Source: Pseudomonas lini
Lineage (GTDB): Bacteria; Pseudomonadota; Gammaproteobacteria; Pseudomonadales; Pseudomonadaceae
Length of the DNA stretch: 64,000 nucleotides
NCBI RefSeq assembly: GCF_964063345.1
Contig: NZ_OZ061318.1
Span: 4,402,001 to 4,466,000 of the forward strand
Direction: 5' to 3'
The notes beneath the pieces were generated by a model that was not told the origin of the DNA, did not search any database, and saw only the letters and a program-made list of their open reading frames with translations. Below are positions 37,048 to 45,318 of this stretch, piece after piece (position 1 is the first letter of the stretch; every line of letters begins with the position of its first letter). The translations under genes and the position numbers were made by a program.

Positions 37048-38550
37048 ATGAGCGACCTACAACTCGATCCGCAAGCCCTGCAACAGGAAGAAAACTCCCT
37101 GATCGCCCTGCGCAAGGAAAAGCTTGCTGCCGAGCGCGCCAAGGGCAATGCCTTCCCCAACGACTTCCGCCGCGACAATTACTGCGAAGATTTGCAGAAA
37201 CAGTACGCGGACAAGACCAAGGAAGAGCTGGCAGAGGCTGCGATCCCGGTCAAGGTGGCGGGTCGCATCATGCTCAACCGTGGCTCGTTCATGGTGATTC
37301 AGGACATGACCGGGCGGATTCAGGTTTACGTCAACCGTAAAACCCTGTCCGAAGACACCCTGGCCGCGGTGAAAACCTGGGACATGGGCGACATCATTGC
37401 AGCCGAAGGCACCCTGGCCCGTTCCGGCAAAGGCGACCTGTACGTCGAAATGACCAGCGTGCGTCTGCTGACCAAATCCCTGCGTCCGCTGCCGGACAAG
37501 CACCACGGCCTGACCGACACCGAACAGCGTTACCGTCAGCGTTACGTCGACCTGATCGTCAACGAAGAGGTTCGCCAGACCTTCCGCGTTCGTTCGCAAG
37601 TGATTGCGCACATCCGCAGCTTCCTGATGAAGCGTGACTTCCTGGAAGTGGAAACGCCGATGCTGCAAACCATTCCAGGCGGCGCGGCGGCCAAGCCGTT
37701 CGAGACTCACCACAACGCGCTGGACATGGAAATGTTCCTGCGTATCGCGCCTGAACTGTACCTCAAGCGCTTGGTAGTCGGCGGTTTCGAAAAAGTCTTC
37801 GAGATCAACCGCAACTTCCGTAACGAAGGCGTTTCGACGCGTCACAACCCTGAATTCACCATGTTGGAGTTCTACCAGGCTTACGCCGACTACGAAGACA
37901 ACATGGACCTGACCGAAGAGCTGTTCCGCGAACTGGCTCAACTGGTTCTGGGCAGCACCGACGTGCCTTACGGCGACAAGGTGTTCCACTTCGGCGAGCC
38001 GTTCGTGCGTCTGTCGGTGTTTGATTCGATCCTCAAGTACAACCCTGAGCTGACCGCTGACGACCTGACTGACATCGATAAGGCCCGCACCATCGCCAAG
38101 AAGGCCGGCGCCAAGGTGCTGGGCTTTGAAGGTCTGGGCAAACTGCAGGTGATGATTTTCGAAGAACTGGTCGAGCACAAGCTGGAACAGCCGCACTTCA
38201 TCACTCAGTATCCGTTCGAAGTGTCGCCGCTGGCCCGTCGTAACGACGACAACCCGAATGTCACCGACCGTTTCGAACTGTTCATCGGCGGCCGTGAAAT
38301 CGCCAACGCCTACTCCGAATTGAACGACGCGGAAGACCAGGCTGAGCGCTTCATGGCGCAGGTGGCCGACAAGGACGCCGGCGACGACGAAGCCATGCAC
38401 TACGACGCCGACTTCGTTCGCGCGCTGGAGTACGGCATGCCGCCGACGGCCGGTGAAGGGATCGGCATCGACCGTCTGGTGATGTTGCTGACCAACTCAC
38501 CGTCGATCCGGGACGTGATCCTGTTCCCGCACATGCGGCCACAAGCGTAA
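37048..38550 (+). CDS. lysS: Lysyl-tRNA synthetase, class II
   Basis: 500 residues; charges tRNA-Lys. The N-terminal OB-fold anticodon-binding domain (about 65-150, [26 protein letters not shown]) precedes the class II catalytic core with motif 1 ([21 protein letters not shown]), motif 2 ([20 protein letters not shown]) and motif 3 ([12 protein letters not shown]). ATG 37048 begins the conserved [12 protein letters not shown] strong terminator follows. Confidence 0.98.
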   Translation: MSDLQLDPQALQQEENSLIALRKEKLAAERAKGNAFPNDFRRDNYCEDLQKQYADKTKEELAEAAIPVKVAGRIMLNRGSFMVIQDMTGRIQVYVNRKTLSEDTLAAVKTWDMGDIIAAEGTLARSGKGDLYVEMTSVRLLTKSLRPLPDKHHGLTDTEQRYRQRYVDLIVNEEVRQTFRVRSQVIAHIRSFLMKRDFLEVETPMLQTIPGGAAAKPFETHHNALDMEMFLRIAPELYLKRLVVGGFEKVFEINRNFRNEGVSTRHNPEFTMLEFYQAYADYEDNMDLTEELFRELAQLVLGSTDVPYGDKVFHFGEPFVRLSVFDSILKYNPELTADDLTDIDKARTIAKKAGAKVLGFEGLGKLQVMIFEELVEHKLEQPHFITQYPFEVSPLARRNDDNPNVTDRFELFIGGREIANAYSELNDAEDQAERFMAQVADKDAGDDEAMHYDADFVRALEYGMPPTAGEGIGIDRLVMLLTNSPSIRDVILFPHMRPQA

Positions 38551-38561
38551 GTGTTTCAATT

Positions 38562-38590
38562 AAAAAGCCGCCTATAACAGGCGGCTTTTT
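38562..38590 (+). terminator. Rho-independent terminator of lysS
   Basis: AAAAAGCCGCC / GGCGGCTTTTT, perfect 11-bp stem with a 7-base loop and T-run. Confidence 0.95.
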
Positions 38591-38653
38591 ATTGCCTGTC
38601 TGGTACAAACGTATCAATTGGTTACTTTTGACGTTTAGAGAGGAATACCTGTC

Positions 38654-39370
38654 GTGAATCGTGCAATTGCTCAAGAAGGTGCAGCGGGTATCGCCACTGC
38701 GGTCGCTGAAAGTGTTCAGTACCAGGGCCGCAAAGCCAGCCGACAGGGCAGTGAACAGCGTCGACAGGACATTCTCGACGCTGCGATGCGCATTGTCGTG
38801 CGCGATGGCGTGCGGGCCGTGCGACACCGTGCAGTAGCCGCCGAGGCCTGTGTGCCGCTGTCGGCCACCACGTACTATTTCAAGGACATCGATGACCTGC
38901 TCACCGATACCTTCGCCCAATACGTGGAACGTAGCGCGGCGTTCATGGCCCGGTTGTGGGCCAGCAACGAAGGCCTGTTGCGCGAGATGGTTGTCAGTGG
39001 CGATGGCACCCCCGAGTCCCGCTCACAACTGGCGGACGATATCGCACGGCTGATGGCTGACTATGTTCATCGGCAATTGATCAATCGCCGCGAGCACTTG
39101 ATGGCCGAACAAGCCTTCCGCCAGGAAGCCTTGCTCAACCCGCGTCTGGCGTTGTTGGTGCGCTCCCATCAGCAAATTCTCCTGCAGGGCACCTGCCAAC
39201 TTTTTGAAGTATTGGGTTCCCGTGAGCCACAACAGGATGCCAAAGTGTTGACTGCGATTATCGGACGGATGGAATATCAGGGCCTGCTCAACGACGCCGA
39301 GCCTGTTGCCGAAGAGGAAATGCTCGGCATCCTCAACCGCTATATGCATTTGGTGCTGGCGTCGGTGTAA
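38654..39370 (+). CDS. TetR family transcriptional regulator
   Basis: 238 residues. A 30-residue N-terminal tail precedes the helix-turn-helix (about 38-85, RRQDILDAAMRIVVRDGVRAVRHRAVAAEACVPLSATTYYFKDIDDLL). The C-terminal ligand domain has no family I can name. GTG 38654 is used with GAGAGG upstream; a later start is possible. It sits next to lysS as in P. aeruginosa (PA3699 position), so it is core rather than acquired. Target genes are unknown; the following lipoprotein gene is a possibility. Confidence 0.88.
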   Translation: MNRAIAQEGAAGIATAVAESVQYQGRKASRQGSEQRRQDILDAAMRIVVRDGVRAVRHRAVAAEACVPLSATTYYFKDIDDLLTDTFAQYVERSAAFMARLWASNEGLLREMVVSGDGTPESRSQLADDIARLMADYVHRQLINRREHLMAEQAFRQEALLNPRLALLVRSHQQILLQGTCQLFEVLGSREPQQDAKVLTAIIGRMEYQGLLNDAEPVAEEEMLGILNRYMHLVLASV

Positions 39371-39381
39371 CCCTGGACTCC

Positions 39382-39491
39382 GATCGTTCCCACGCTCTGC
39401 GTGGGAATGCCGCCCGGGACGCTCCGCGTCCCTTACCGACGTGACGCAGAGCGTCACCGGATGCATTCCCACGCAGAGCGTGGGAACGATC
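39382..39491. repeat. Cloverleaf-like palindromic repeat element, 110 bp
   Basis: Perfect 29-base inverted arms (39382-39410 and 39463-39491, starting GATCGTTCCCACGCTCTGCG) enclose two smaller hairpins: GGGACGC/GCGTCCC and GTGACGC/GCGTCAC. Each arm is itself palindromic around CCCACGC..GCGTGGG. It is a known type of interspersed Pseudomonas repeat and is distinct from the REPs elsewhere in the window. Confidence 0.9.
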
Positions 39492-39530
39492 AACGCGCAA
39501 AAGTCATCGTGTATCGATAGGGAGTGTTGA

Positions 39531-40085
39531 ATGAAAGCCTGGCGCGTCATTGTGATCGCCTTGTCGATCCTGCTGCTCAGTGGCTGTCTGGTGACCTTCA
39601 AGGAACCGCTGCCCGCCAGCGAGCCCGCGCCCAAAGGGCTGCTCGGTAAATGGACCAGCACCAATGCCTGGGGCGAGCCGATGAACCTGGAGTTGACACG
39701 TATTGGTGACAATCGCTATCAGGCGATCAGCTACTTCAAGGCCAAGCCCAATGAGCGTGAAGCCTATCCCTTCACTGTGTCGCGCCATGGCAATCGCTGG
39801 TACCTGTCGGCGAAAGTGCCGGCGCAGTTCGGCGGGAACTTCACCATCACCGGTTTCGAGCTCAACGATAAGCATGAACTGGTGGTCTATAACCTCGACC
39901 TCGAGCAGATCAAACAGGCCATGGGCCAAGAAGCCCTCAGTGGCCAAGGCTTCCGGACCGATGACGGCGACGGGGTGTTGATCAACAACAGCCTGGATCA
40001 GGTGTTCGCCTACCTCGATGATCCGGCCAATTCCGATGTTTTCGTCGAAGCGGTGCGCTACCAGCGCCTGGCCAAAACCAAATAA
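39531..40085 (+). CDS. Conserved lipoprotein
   Basis: 184 residues with a lipoprotein signal (MKAWRVIVIALSILLLSGC, lipid cysteine at 19). The mature part is a small beta-rich domain (LLGKWTSTNAWGEPMNLELTRIGDNRYQAISYFKA) of unknown function. The residues after the cysteine (LV) do not give an inner-membrane retention Asp at +2, so outer-membrane sorting is expected. It is separated by 36 bases from the QEGLA gene and may be co-transcribed with it. Confidence 0.85.
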   Translation: MKAWRVIVIALSILLLSGCLVTFKEPLPASEPAPKGLLGKWTSTNAWGEPMNLELTRIGDNRYQAISYFKAKPNEREAYPFTVSRHGNRWYLSAKVPAQFGGNFTITGFELNDKHELVVYNLDLEQIKQAMGQEALSGQGFRTDDGDGVLINNSLDQVFAYLDDPANSDVFVEAVRYQRLAKTK

Positions 40086-40121
40086 ACCCAGCACGTAACG
40101 GTTTTACTACAGGAGTTTCGG

Positions 40122-41399
40122 GTGGACGAATACCAGCAGACGATACGCATTTTGTCCGATCGCATAGTGCTGGCGCAGACGCCGATTCGCGTTCTGGATG
40201 CGGTCAAGTGGGACGACAGCATTCGCAAGGGGTTCTTCAAAGGCAAGGGCAAGGAAATGCCGGCCGTGGACCGCGACTATTACCTCAATCGACCGCTGGC
40301 ATTTGATTCCAGCAAAGTGAAGCTGGAATTCCAGAACATCGAACGCGACATCACCCGCCAGCTCGGCCAGTTCAACCCGGTCGGGCAGATCATGCGCCGC
40401 ATGTGCAAGGAATACCGCATGGTGATACGCATGCTTGAGGCGCGCGGCACCGAGGATTTCGGGCTGATTTCCCAGGAATTGTATGGCGCGGCGTCCGATG
40501 CGTTTCACGCCGGTGACCCGACCCTGGCCGACCTGGGCCTGATGCTTTCCGATTACCTGAACAACATCGATGGCCGTGGCGACCTCAAGGACGAACCGAA
40601 AGTCCTCACCGCCAAGGAAGCCGTCGACCTGCTGCAACATCGGTTGAACAAGGTGTTTGGCGAAAACGAGGAAACCATTCGGGTATTCGAGTCCGACGGG
40701 ATCGTCGCCGATGCGGCGGCTGGCGCCGACTACATCAAGATCCGCGCCGACGCGATGTTCAACGACCGCGACGTGCGTGCGCTGGAAGTCCACGAAGGGC
40801 TGGTGCATGTGGGCACCACGCTCAACGGCCTGAATCAGCCGATCTGCACCTTCCTGTCCAAAGGCCCGCCGTCGTCCACTGTGACGCAGGAAGGCCTGGC
40901 GATCCTGATGGAAATCATCACCTTCGCCTCCTATCCGAGCCGCCTGCGCAAACTGACCAATCGCACTCGTGCCATTCATATGGTGGAGGAGGGCGCGGAC
41001 TTCTTGCAGATCTACGATTTCTTCTGTGAGCAAGGCTTCGAAATGGCCGAAAGCTACGGCAACGCGAGTCGGGTTTTCCGTGGCTCGGTGCCGACCGGTC
41101 TGCCATTTACCAAAGACTTGTCCTACCTCAAGGGCTTTATCATGGTTTACAACTACATTCAGTTGGCCGTGCGTAAAGGCAAATTGGAGCAGATACCGCT
41201 ATTGTTTTGCGGCAAGACCACGCTGGAAGACATGCGGACCTTGCGCCAATTGGTGGACGAAGGCCTGGTCGTGCCGCCCAAGTACCTGCCCGACCAATTC
41301 CGTGACATGAACGCGCTATCGGCCTGGATGTGCTTCTCCAACTTCCTCAACCACCTGAGCCTGGACCGGATCGAAGCGGATTATTCCAATATCCTGTGA
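40122..41399 (+). CDS. DUF1704/QEGLA-motif protein, putative zinc carboxypeptidase
   Basis: 425 residues. The diagnostic QEGLA occurs in STVTQEGLAILMEI, and the metal-binding HExxxH-type motif is HEGLVH in ALEVHEGLVHVGTTL. The family is annotated as flavohemoglobin expression-modulating QEGLA motif protein (TIGR02421) and is related to the eukaryotic MATCAP tubulin carboxypeptidases; the bacterial substrate is unknown. The GTG start follows CAGGAG. There is no signal peptide, so it is cytoplasmic. Confidence 0.9.
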   Translation: MDEYQQTIRILSDRIVLAQTPIRVLDAVKWDDSIRKGFFKGKGKEMPAVDRDYYLNRPLAFDSSKVKLEFQNIERDITRQLGQFNPVGQIMRRMCKEYRMVIRMLEARGTEDFGLISQELYGAASDAFHAGDPTLADLGLMLSDYLNNIDGRGDLKDEPKVLTAKEAVDLLQHRLNKVFGENEETIRVFESDGIVADAAAGADYIKIRADAMFNDRDVRALEVHEGLVHVGTTLNGLNQPICTFLSKGPPSSTVTQEGLAILMEIITFASYPSRLRKLTNRTRAIHMVEEGADFLQIYDFFCEQGFEMAESYGNASRVFRGSVPTGLPFTKDLSYLKGFIMVYNYIQLAVRKGKLEQIPLLFCGKTTLEDMRTLRQLVDEGLVVPPKYLPDQFRDMNALSAWMCFSNFLNHLSLDRIEADYSNIL

Positions 41400-41410
41400 G
41401 CAACGAATCC

Positions 41411-41507
41411 CCCTGTGGGAGCGGGCTTGCCCGCGATAGCGATGTCACAGTCAACATTAATGTTGAATGCTAAGCCGCCATCGCGGGCAAGCCCGCTCCC
41501 ACAGGTA
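41411..41507. repeat. Inverted pair of REP palindromes
   Basis: Copies at 41411-41442 and 41478-41507 (core GCGGGCTTGCCCGC), facing each other between the QEGLA and hydrolase genes. Confidence 0.9.
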
Positions 41508-41562
41508 AGTCATTTATCACAGGATCGTGTTTCAACCCCCATTTTTCGCGAGGCTTCACCGG

Positions 41563-42477
41563 ATGAGAATCCTCGGCATCTTTTGCTTGCTCCTGGCCCT
41601 CGGCGGTTGCGACTCTCTGCTGTTCTATCCCGAGCCCGGCCAGCCGTTCACCCCGGAAAAAGCCAAACTCGAATTCCGCGATGTCACCCTGACCACCGCC
41701 GACGGCCTTAAGCTGCATGGCTGGTGGCTGCCGGCGAAAAAAGGTGTCGAGGTCAAAGGCACCGTGCTGCATTTGCACGGCAACGGCGGCAACCTGGCGT
41801 GGCATTTGGGTGGGAGCTGGTGGTTGCCGGAGCAGGGCTATCAAGTGTTGCTGGTGGACTATCGCGGGTACGGCTTGTCCGAAGGTAAACCGGCGTTGCC
41901 GGCGATCTATCAGGACATCGACGCCGCTTTCAAATGGCTCGACCAGGCCCCGGAGGTCAAGGGCAAGCCGCTGATCCTTCTCGGTCAGAGCCTTGGCGGT
42001 TCGATGGCCGTGCATTTCCTGGCCCAGCATCCCGAGCGCCAGCGGCAACTCAAGGCTTTTGTGCTCGATGGCGTACCTGCCAGCTACCGCGATGTCGGGC
42101 GTTTCGCCCTGAGCACGTCATGGATGACCTGGCCGTTCCAGGTGCCGTTGTCCTGGTTGGTGCCGGACGGCGACAGCGCGATCCATTCCATGACGCAGCT
42201 CAACGGCGTACCGAAACTGATCTATCACAGTATCGATGATCAGCTGGTGCCCCTTTCCAACGGCATCCGACTGTATCAAGCTGCGCCGCCGCCGCGAGTG
42301 CTGCAATTGACCCGGGGCGGTCATGTGCAAACCTTCGCCGACCCGGTCTGGCAAAAGGTCATGTTGCGCTACCTCGAAGACCCGCAGCATTTCAACGGCT
42401 TGCGCCGCCTGGGTGAAGTCCCGAATTATCCGGCACCCCCGAATTCTGAAGATGAACCACCAGAGAGTCCGCAATGA
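41563..42477 (+). CDS. Alpha/beta hydrolase lipoprotein
   Basis: 304 residues. The ATG at 41563 is chosen because it opens a lipoprotein signal (MRILGIFCLLLALGGC, lipid cysteine at 16). The hydrolase core shows the oxyanion HLHGNGGN, nucleophile GQSLGGSM, acid D in SIDDQLVP and His in GGHVQTF. The closest architecture is the BEM46/YfhR-like serine hydrolases. The substrate is unknown. The next gene overlaps by ATGA, so they are coupled. Confidence 0.88.
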   Translation: MRILGIFCLLLALGGCDSLLFYPEPGQPFTPEKAKLEFRDVTLTTADGLKLHGWWLPAKKGVEVKGTVLHLHGNGGNLAWHLGGSWWLPEQGYQVLLVDYRGYGLSEGKPALPAIYQDIDAAFKWLDQAPEVKGKPLILLGQSLGGSMAVHFLAQHPERQRQLKAFVLDGVPASYRDVGRFALSTSWMTWPFQVPLSWLVPDGDSAIHSMTQLNGVPKLIYHSIDDQLVPLSNGIRLYQAAPPPRVLQLTRGGHVQTFADPVWQKVMLRYLEDPQHFNGLRRLGEVPNYPAPPNSEDEPPESPQ

Positions 42478-42803
42478 GTGAAGAACGTAACGCCATCCCG
42501 CTGATCATCACCGGTATTTGCAGCATCCTCGGCACCGTTGGCGCCCTGTGGTGGTACGGCTACCTGCACTTTGCCAAACCCGAAGATGCGCTGCTGCTCA
42601 GCGACTTCACCATGCTCAAGACCGTGCCGGGCGAAGACTATAAAGTTTCCCTGGAACCAGCCCCGCAAGTGGCCCAGTGCATCGATGGCGTGCTGGTGCT
42701 GTTCGACACCGAACAGAAAGGCCTGACCGGCGTGCTGATCAACGGCAAGAAAAAAGCCGTGCGCTGCATGGGCCAGGAAACCCCGCAAAAACTCGAGCAA
42801 TAA
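42474..42803 (+). CDS. Small single-pass membrane protein
   Basis: 109 residues: a transmembrane segment (about 9-30, PLIITGICSILGTVGALWWYGYL) and a periplasmic-looking C-terminal domain with two cysteines (QCIDGVLVLF and RCMGQE) that could form a disulfide. The start overlaps the hydrolase stop (ATGA). No domain recognised. It probably works with the hydrolase. Confidence 0.8.
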   Translation: MSEERNAIPLIITGICSILGTVGALWWYGYLHFAKPEDALLLSDFTMLKTVPGEDYKVSLEPAPQVAQCIDGVLVLFDTEQKGLTGVLINGKKKAVRCMGQETPQKLEQ

Positions 42804-42830
42804 CCTCCACATCCATTGGCAACGATGAAC

Positions 42831-42969
42831 CCCTGTGGCGAGGGGGCTTGCCCCCGTTCGGCTGCGAAGCAGTCGTGAGACCATCCCACCAGATATACCT
42901 GACAAAACGCGAATGCGGGTTTTAGGGCCGCTACGCGCCCCAACGGGGGCAAGCCCCCTCGCCACAGGG
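42831..42969. repeat. Inverted pair of REPs, GGGGGCTTGCCCCC family
   Basis: Copies at about 42831-42866 and 42942-42969. The core GGGGGCTTGCCCCC plus GGCTGCGAAGC differs from the GCGGGC family found nearby; the same type as at 2585. Confidence 0.85.
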
Positions 42970-43000
42970 TGTTTACTCACGGAGCGAGTATTCAGCCAAT

Positions 43001-43037
43001 TAAAAGCCCCGCCTGATCGACTCAGGCGGGGCTTTTA
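43001..43037. terminator. Bidirectional rho-independent terminator
   Basis: TAAAAGCCCCGCCTGA pairs perfectly with TCAGGCGGGGCTTTTA, 5-base loop. It serves the membrane-protein gene and the convergent lptF. Confidence 0.95.
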
Positions 43038-43055
43038 AGTTTCAGCGTGGCCAGT

Positions 43056-43844
43056 TTACTTGGCGCTGATCGCCGAACGCGGTACGACCGGCTGGTTGTC
43101 ATTGGAAATGGTCACTTCCACCCGACGGTTCATCGCGCGGCCCGAAACACTGGAGTTCTCCGCCACCGGGTATTCCTTGCCATAACCCTGGGCCACGATG
43201 CGTGCAGGGTCTACACCCATCTTGATCAGGGCCACTTGCACCGAGGTCGCACGACGCTCGGACAGCGATTGGTTGTACGACTCCGAGCCGGTGCTGTCGG
43301 TGTAGCCTTCGACGATCGCTTTACGGTCCGGGTTTTCCTGGAGGAACTGCGCCAGTTTGTTGATGTTCACCAAACCGTTGGACTTCAGGTCCGCCTTGTT
43401 GGTGGCGAACAGCACATCACCAAATGTCACCAACGTGCCGCGATCGGTCTGTTTGGCGTTCAAGCTGTCTTGCAGCTGTTTGATCTGCTGGTCGCGGGCA
43501 TCCAGACGAGCCTGGGCCCGTTGTGCCGCTGCATTTTTCAGGTTGTTTTCAGCGGTGCGCAGGGCGATGGTCTGCTTGGCCACTTCAACACGCTGATTGG
43601 TCAGGTAAGCCAGTTGGTCGACCTTGGCCTGGTCTTCCCGGTCCAGATAAGCCTTGTCGGCCTTGTCCAGGTATTCGCTGGCATCTTTGGTTTCCAGCGC
43701 CGCAACTTTGCTCGCTTGCGGGTTGGCTTGAAGGCCGGAGTAGTTGGTACGGGCTTGTTCCAGGTTCGCGTTGGGCGGTGTGGAGCAGGCAGCCAGTGCA
43801 ACGCTTGCGGCCAGGAGGGCGGGGATCATCAATTGTTTGCGCAT
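43056..43844 (-). CDS. lptF: OmpA-family envelope lipoprotein (LptF-like)
   Basis: 262 residues. Lipoprotein signal MRKQLMIPALLAASVALAAC, a DUF4398 helical region (about 25-130, with ARLDARDQQIKQLQDSLNA) and a C-terminal OmpA peptidoglycan-binding domain (about 140-250, TNKADLKSNGLVNINKLAQFL and GYTDSTGSESYNQSLSERRA). Position and length match P. aeruginosa PA3692/LptF, which is induced through AlgU under envelope or osmotic stress. A second DUF4398 gene lies directly upstream, so they probably form one operon. Confidence 0.9.
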   Translation of the reverse strand: MRKQLMIPALLAASVALAACSTPPNANLEQARTNYSGLQANPQASKVAALETKDASEYLDKADKAYLDREDQAKVDQLAYLTNQRVEVAKQTIALRTAENNLKNAAAQRAQARLDARDQQIKQLQDSLNAKQTDRGTLVTFGDVLFATNKADLKSNGLVNINKLAQFLQENPDRKAIVEGYTDSTGSESYNQSLSERRATSVQVALIKMGVDPARIVAQGYGKEYPVAENSSVSGRAMNRRVEVTISNDNQPVVPRSAISAK

Positions 43845-43900
43845 AATGGTTCGTCCTTTCTATCGATAAGAGTTTCAGGTCTGAAAATCGGGATGCGCGC

Positions 43901-44314
43901 TTACTGCACGGTGCGCTGACTTTCCTGACGCAGTTCCTGAACACCTTTCTGGGAGTCCTTCACAGCTTGTTCGGCTTTCATCGCCTGGGCCTTGCGCTCG
44001 GCGACACGGGCGTCCCACTCGGCTTGCTCGGCCAGCATTCTGGCTTCGTCATACTTCTTGTCGTGCATGGCGATTTCGGCTTGTTTGAGCTTGTCTTGAG
44101 CGGCCTTCATTTCCACGGCGGCGAATTCGGTACCGCCGGCGCTGACGGCGTTGTTCACGGCCGATTGGGTCACCGCGTATTGCTCGCTCGGCGGGTTACC
44201 GGCGCAACCGGCCAGAACGAAGCTGCTGCCGATGGCAAGGGCCGCCAGTTTGAGACCGCGCAGGTGGGTGAACGAGGATGGGGCAGTGCTGGTCTTCATG
44301 GTCTTCAACTCCAT
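43901..44314 (-). CDS. DUF4398 lipoprotein (PA3691-like)
   Basis: 137 residues. The signal ends SSFVLAGC (lipid cysteine near 36), followed by a long alanine-rich helix (AVEMKAAQDKLKQAEIAMHDKKYDEARMLAEQ). ATG 44314 is set by CAGGAG seven bases upstream; an internal Met five residues later is possible. It shares the DUF4398 region with the downstream lptF product, and the two probably sit in the same envelope complex. A likely AlgU promoter lies upstream. Confidence 0.85.
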   Translation of the reverse strand: MELKTMKTSTAPSSFTHLRGLKLAALAIGSSFVLAGCAGNPPSEQYAVTQSAVNNAVSAGGTEFAAVEMKAAQDKLKQAEIAMHDKKYDEARMLAEQAEWDARVAERKAQAMKAEQAVKDSQKGVQELRQESQRTVQ

Positions 44315-44416
44315 TGGATAACTCCTGAAAAACATCTGAATCCATCCTGGGCAAGGAGCCGCAACCTTCAATTCCAGAGTGCTTTTTGAAACGGCCGTCC
44401 CAGGCGTGGTTACTGG

Positions 44417-44444
44417 GTTGACCCAAAGTGTTTTTCAAAAGTTC
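44417..44444 (-). promoter_or_regulatory. Candidate AlgU (sigma-22) promoter of the lptF operon
   Basis: On the minus strand GAACTT is followed after 17 bases by TCAAC, close to the AlgU consensus (GAACTT, 16-17 bases, TCTGA). It lies about 100 bases upstream of the DUF4398 start. AlgU control of lptF is established in P. aeruginosa; here the -10 match is only partial. Confidence 0.5.
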
Positions 44445-44582
44445 AGAGAAGATGGCTTTTCGCCCGAAAAAAACCTGATCGAGCGGACAAGGCTCTAGGA
44501 CGGGAACTTTAGCGATGTGCAGTGGTATCTCTGGGCTTTCATAGGCTCAGGAGTGCATCATTTTTAAGGAGGAATGCGACCC

Positions 44583-44674
44583 TTGTGGGAGCGAGCTTGC
44601 TCGCGATAGCGTCAGCACAGTCGACATCAATGGTGGCTGACCGACAGCTATCGCGAGCAAGCTCGCTCCCACAA
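44583..44674. repeat. Perfect inverted pair of REPs, GCGAGCTTGCTCGC family
   Basis: 28-base arms (44583-44610, 44647-44674) match perfectly. The core GCGAGCTTGCTCGC is a sequence variant of the GCGGGC REPs. With the AlgU-like promoter it accounts for most of the gap 44315-44706. Confidence 0.9.
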
Positions 44675-44706
44675 TTTTATATGGGTTGGATCAGTGTTTT
44701 TGCTTG

Positions 44707-45033
44707 TCAATCGGTCGATAGATCATGCAAATGACGACGGGACAAGGCGAGAAAACGCGGGGTCGGACCGACGTCTTCGTACAGCGGGTCGCCTTCTTCG
44801 TCGGTGGCTACTACCGTTGACCCTTTCACGTACGGAAAACTCGCTTCGAGTTCTTCCAGGGCGGCGCCGATCAACTCGCCGAGCAGTTCTTCGGGGTGCC
44901 GTTTGGGGTACATCTCGATAATCGCCGCCAGCCGTGCGGCGGCCTCCACGTCCAGACGAATCGTGTAGCCCGAGTCGGTCAGGCGACCCTTGGCGTTTTC
45001 TTCCCAGTGCTTGGCGAGCTCGCGGATTTTCAT
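44707..45033 (-). CDS. Conserved Pseudomonas protein, annotated elsewhere as pilin assembly protein
   Basis: 108 residues: MKIRELAKHWEENAKGRLTDSGYTIRLDVEAAARLAAIIEMYPKR at the start, then an acidic middle and GPTPRFLALSRRHLHDL at the end. ATG 45033 follows GAGG. I recall this family being labelled a pilin assembly protein, but see nothing in the sequence that proves it: no signal, membrane segment or ATPase motif. The N-terminal part could fold like a ribbon-helix-helix or HicB-type domain. It is monocistronic next to ppc. Confidence 0.7.
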   Translation of the reverse strand: MKIRELAKHWEENAKGRLTDSGYTIRLDVEAAARLAAIIEMYPKRHPEELLGELIGAALEELEASFPYVKGSTVVATDEEGDPLYEDVGPTPRFLALSRRHLHDLSTD

Positions 45034-45197
45034 AATGACCTCATGACGCACCTGCTCGTGGCAGGCCGGTTGAGTGTCCGGCGGTGGCCGGCGGTAAGCC
45101 CTTGTACGGCTTATTGTTGAGACTAGCTTCAGTTAAAGTCCCTTGGTCGTCCGCTTGTAAGAAGCGCTTTACGACGGCACTCTCTATGACAGAGCTA

Positions 45198-45269
45198 TGT
45201 GTAGGAGCCAGGCTTGCCGGCGAAGGCGTCCTTTAGTGCGCCTTCGTCGGCAAGCCTGGCTCCTACACA
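45198..45269. repeat. Inverted pair of REPs, GGAGCCAGGCTTGCC family
   Basis: 31-base arms (45198-45228, 45239-45269), one mismatch, 10-base spacer, 50 bases before ppc. Core GGCTTGCCGGCGAAGGC, a third REP flavour; also at 51075-51142. Confidence 0.9.
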
Positions 45270-45318
45270 TCCTACACATTGAGCATAGCCGCCCCGGATT
45301 TTCGCTGGAGAATTGCTG

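Noticed and set aside
37057..38400. 447-residue reverse-strand open frame over lysS
   Set aside because: Shadow of lysS; His/Val/Gln-rich low-complexity translation without recognisable motifs.
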